Assembly (NCBI GenBank): GCA_945926565.1
Contig: CAMELY010000050.1
Span: forward strand, 1 to 9,408
Direction: 5' to 3'
Length of the DNA: 9,408 nucleotides
From: an uncultured Clostridia bacterium
Lineage (GTDB): Bacteria; Bacillota; Clostridia; Oscillospirales; Oscillospiraceae
Every line of letters starts with the position of its first letter. Positions within the stretch are counted from its first letter, which is position 1. Shown piece after piece: positions 6,797 through 9,408 of the stretch. Below the pieces are notes generated by a model. It searched no databases and was not told the origin of the DNA. It worked only from the letters and a program-made list of their open reading frames with translations. Position numbers and translations under genes: made by a program.

Positions 6797-9408
6797 ATGA
6801 GACGTACAGTAAGCTTTTTTCTGACCCTGCTTTTGGGGCTGCAGCTGCTCCTGCCTGTCCAGGCAATGGACTCTGAACTGCTGCCGGATGGGGAACCACT
6901 TGCCGATGAATCTGCGGCTGCAGAGCTGGAAGGGGAGGCTGTCCCGGAGAAAACCGCCTCAGAGGAGGCTGACGCAGCGGAACTGATTCCGGAAGAAGAG
7001 GGTTCAGCAGAAGAGCCGGGGCCGGAAGAGGAGAACGCCCTGCTTCCGGAAGGAGAACCGGAGTCGGACGCTGCAGATTCTGCAGAAGAGGACGAGCCGG
7101 CAATGGGGGAATCTGCTGAGGAGACGCCTGAGCGGTTGTACAATGGCCAGGAGGCGGACTATGAGGATCCCCAATTTCTCAAGCTTCTGGAGGATGGCTT
7201 CTTTGATTGTGCCGATGACGGCGTCTCTGCCGCCGCGGTGTCCTCCGTCACGCACAACAGCCGGTTCAAGGGCTATGACGTGCTCCAGGGCATTGATATC
7301 TCCAAGTGGAATTCCATTACCAGCTGGAGCAAGCTGGCCAAGGAGGTGGACTTTGCCATTATCCGCTGCGGAAACCGGACGACCAGCGGCGGTACACTGT
7401 CCAGGGACCCTAAGTTCCATGAGTACATGAAGGCCGCCCAGGCAGCAGGCCTGGAGGTAGGCGTCTATATCTATTCTCAGGCGATTACAGAGCAGGAAGC
7501 CCGGGAGGAGGCCAAGCTGGCGCTGGAGATGTGCGAAGGCTATTCCTTCCGCCTGCCCATCGTCATTGACTACGAGTACTATACCTCCGGCCGCCTGCTC
7601 AATGCCAAGCTGACGAAAACCCAGCGCACCAATATTTGCCGTGCCTTCTGTGAGGTCATTGAGGCCGCGGGCTATCCCGCCATGATCTATGCCAACAAAA
7701 GCATGCTGCTGGACGACATGAACGGCGAGCAGCTGGCCAAGGAGGGCTATGAAATCTGGCTGGCCCACTGGGTGAGCAGCAGCAACTATGCCAATACCTA
7801 TACCTACTGGCAGTATACAGACAGGGGACAGGTTAACGGCATCAGCGGCTATGTGGATATGAACTACTATTACAAGCTGCCTGAGGCCAAATTGAGAGGA
7901 ACTTACTGCGGCGCCAACGGAGTCCACCTTGCCTGGGACAAGGTCGCCCTGGCTGGTCAGTATCGGATCTACCGCAAGGAGGAGGGGGCGGCAGCCTGGA
8001 CGGAGATCGGCTCGGTAACTGGGCCGGATACCCTGGATTATCTGGATCAGACTGCCGAGGAGGGAGTCTCCTACCGCTACGCGGTTCAGTCCTGCGACGG
8101 CAATGTCCGGGCTCTCTATGATCGTACCGGGACCACAGTGACCTATCGCCCCCAGTTCTCGTTGACCGGGGTAAAAAAGGAATCCGGCGGCGTCCGCCTG
8201 ACCTGGAACGCCATGGATGAGTACGACAGCTACCGGATTTACCGACGCAGCGGCACCTCCGGCAGCTGGAATTTGCTGACCGAGATTACCGATCCGGCTC
8301 AAACCAACTATCTGGATACACAGGTGGTCTCCGACTCCGGAAACGGCGTGTACACCTATACCATTTGCGGCATGACAGGCGGTCAGAAGAGCAGCTATGA
8401 CCCCTATGGTTTCCGGGTTGTCTGGCTGAATGCCCCAACACTGGTCAATGCTGCCACCTGCGCTGCCGGAATGCAGATCAAATGGAAGACTGTCAATCAT
8501 GCACAGGGCTACTATGTCTACCGCGCAGAAAACGGAAAATGGAAAAAAATAGCCACGATCAAGGACAACGGCACTGTCTCCTACGTTGACCAGGAAGCAC
8601 ATACCTTTGGAACCACCTATCGCTATACGGTGGTGGCGTATGCAGGCAGTGAGCGCAGCGACTATGACCATGCCGGAGTCAGCGGACTCTGCATGGAAAC
8701 GCCGAAGCTGGTGTCCGCTGAGGCGACAAAAAAAGGAATTCAGGTGACTTGGAAACCGGCAGCGCTGGCCGAGAAATATCGTGTTTACCGGAAATATGGG
8801 AAAAACAGCTGGTCTCTGATTACCACGGTGACCGACAGCACTGCCTTCCTGGATACAACCGCAGAATACGGCGTTTCTTACACCTACACGGTGCGCAGCA
8901 CAGCCGCCGACGGGATCAGCTGGTATGACGCCAAGGGAGTGTCGGCCCTTCGCCTGGCAACGCCTGAACTGAAAGCGCCAAGCCGCACTGCCGCCTCCGG
9001 CGTCAAAATCACCTGGCCTGCCGTGGACGGCGCAGTCAAGTACCGGGTCTATCGCCGCACGACAGGAGGCTGGCAGACCTTGGGGTACACCACAAGTACC
9101 AGCTTTATCGATACCAAGTCCATGACGGCCAATACCACCTACTACTACACTGTCCGTGCCTATGATGGAGCAGCTTCGGTCAGCGATTATCAGTCACCTG
9201 GCGTGGCGTTCCACAACCTGTCCACGCCAAAGCTGCTGGGCGCCTCGGCTCGCAGCAATGGAATCGAGGTCAGATGGAATACGGTGGCTGGAGCTACCCA
9301 GTATTTTGTCTATCGCAAGACCTCAGGTACAGGATGGAGCCGTATTGCCACTGTGAAAGGGGCCGGCAGCTATGTGGATACCAGCGCGTCCTCCGGTGTT
9401 ACTTACCT
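6797..9408 (+). CDS. Secreted GH25 muramidase with fibronectin-III-like repeats, 3'-partial
   Basis: Exported peptidoglycan hydrolase; GH25 enzymes cleave the MurNAc-GlcNAc beta-1,4 bond. The frame is open from the ATG to the window edge (870 residues visible, no stop). Residues 1-23 form a Sec signal peptide: MRRT, a Leu/Phe-rich core, then VQA as a type I cleavage site; there is no lipobox. Residues 24-110 are a Glu/Ala/Pro-rich acidic low-complexity linker. The GH25 domain spans about 160-360: GIDISKW with Asp167, DYE with Asp258 and Glu260 (the DxE catalytic pair), WLAHW (321-325), WQYTDRGQVNGISGYVDMN with Asp354. From 364 onward come at least six tandem repeats of about 88 residues with a recurring W...YR(I/V)YRK...W...YLDT...YxYTV pattern, probably beta-sandwich wall- or glycan-binding or spacer modules. 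The start is chosen by ribosome-binding-site spacing. Role is inferred as cell-wall remodelling or lysis of other bacteria; no SLH or LPXTG anchor is visible, though the C-terminus is missing. Confidence 0.92.
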   Translation, partial: MRRTVSFFLTLLLGLQLLLPVQAMDSELLPDGEPLADESAAAELEGEAVPEKTASEEADAAELIPEEEGSAEEPGPEEENALLPEGEPESDAADSAEEDEPAMGESAEETPERLYNGQEADYEDPQFLKLLEDGFFDCADDGVSAAAVSSVTHNSRFKGYDVLQGIDISKWNSITSWSKLAKEVDFAIIRCGNRTTSGGTLSRDPKFHEYMKAAQAAGLEVGVYIYSQAITEQEAREEAKLALEMCEGYSFRLPIVIDYEYYTSGRLLNAKLTKTQRTNICRAFCEVIEAAGYPAMIYANKSMLLDDMNGEQLAKEGYEIWLAHWVSSSNYANTYTYWQYTDRGQVNGISGYVDMNYYYKLPEAKLRGTYCGANGVHLAWDKVALAGQYRIYRKEEGAAAWTEIGSVTGPDTLDYLDQTAEEGVSYRYAVQSCDGNVRALYDRTGTTVTYRPQFSLTGVKKESGGVRLTWNAMDEYDSYRIYRRSGTSGSWNLLTEITDPAQTNYLDTQVVSDSGNGVYTYTICGMTGGQKSSYDPYGFRVVWLNAPTLVNAATCAAGMQIKWKTVNHAQGYYVYRAENGKWKKIATIKDNGTVSYVDQEAHTFGTTYRYTVVAYAGSERSDYDHAGVSGLCMETPKLVSAEATKKGIQVTWKPAALAEKYRVYRKYGKNSWSLITTVTDSTAFLDTTAEYGVSYTYTVRSTAADGISWYDAKGVSALRLATPELKAPSRTAASGVKITWPAVDGAVKYRVYRRTTGGWQTLGYTTSTSFIDTKSMTANTTYYYTVRAYDGAASVSDYQSPGVAFHNLSTPKLLGASARSNGIEVRWNTVAGATQYFVYRKTSGTGWSRIATVKGAGSYVDTSASSGVTY
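7886..9408 (+). repeat. Tandem protein-coding repeats, fibronectin-III-like, six units
   Basis: Units by translated boundaries: 7886-8152, 8153-8431, 8432-8698, 8699-8959, 8960-9223 and 9224 to the edge (incomplete), i.e. 89, 93, 89, 87, 88 and at least 61 residues. Each has G(V/I)x(L/I/V)xW, then YR(I/V)YR or a close form, a Trp, (Y/F)(L/V/I)D, and YxYTV or a variant. From the third unit onward each starts with a Pro preceded by Ala or Thr, followed by a short hydrophobic strand. The second unit carries a short insertion (VVSDSGNG) before its YTYT strand. The DNA is diverged between units, so this is old duplication rather than a recent slippage array. Confidence 0.8.

Noticed and set aside
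7004..8671. 555-codon open frame on the minus strand
   Set aside because: It lies wholly antisense to the GH25 gene, has no recognisable motifs, and its openness is explained by GC-rich codon bias in the real frame.
9156..9356. Short plus-strand open frame near the 3' end
   Set aside because: Out of frame with, and inside, the repeat-coding region of the GH25 gene; no independent evidence of a gene.

Overview
The window reads as a chromosomal segment of a GC-rich Firmicute, most likely a Clostridia member of the Oscillospiraceae type (Flavonifractor/Pseudoflavonifractor-like). I infer this from the gene order, strong GGAGG-type ribosome binding sites, Gram-positive-style secreted and PASTA proteins, and CTG/GCC/CGG-rich codon use. 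No species-level assignment can be made from the sequence alone. All genes lie on the plus strand and almost every base is coding.

Layout: the 5' end lies inside rsmB (16S rRNA m5C methyltransferase; its first few residues are outside the window). It overlaps rlmN (23S rRNA/tRNA m2A methyltransferase) by an ATGA junction. A 45-bp gap containing a perfect 7-bp hairpin precedes a PP2C phosphatase gene (prpC). The PASTA Ser/Thr kinase gene (prkC) follows 13 bp later. prkC overlaps rsgA (ribosome-assembly GTPase) by another ATGA junction, and rsgA overlaps thiN (thiamine pyrophosphokinase) by 16 bp. Only 2 bp after thiN a very large secreted protein begins. It has a signal peptide, an acidic linker, a GH25 muramidase domain and at least six fibronectin-III-like repeats, and it is still open at the 3' end of the window.

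The block rsmB-rlmN-prpC-prkC-rsgA-thiN is a classic Firmicutes cluster combining ribosome maturation with the phosphatase/kinase pair that senses cell-wall status. Two things depart from the textbook order. The rpe gene, usually between rsgA and thiN, is missing. A peptidoglycan hydrolase gene is attached directly to the end of the cluster. The tight spacing suggests co-transcription and translational coupling. A near-consensus SigA promoter inside rlmN (TTGACA, 18 bp, TACAAT), sitting in a patch of atypical codons, could transcribe the signalling half independently of the RNA methyltransferases.

I see no RNA genes, mobile elements, CRISPR arrays or clear rho-independent terminators. The most interesting points are the internal promoter, the kinase/muramidase linkage, the missing rpe, and the architecture of the two extracytoplasmic proteins.
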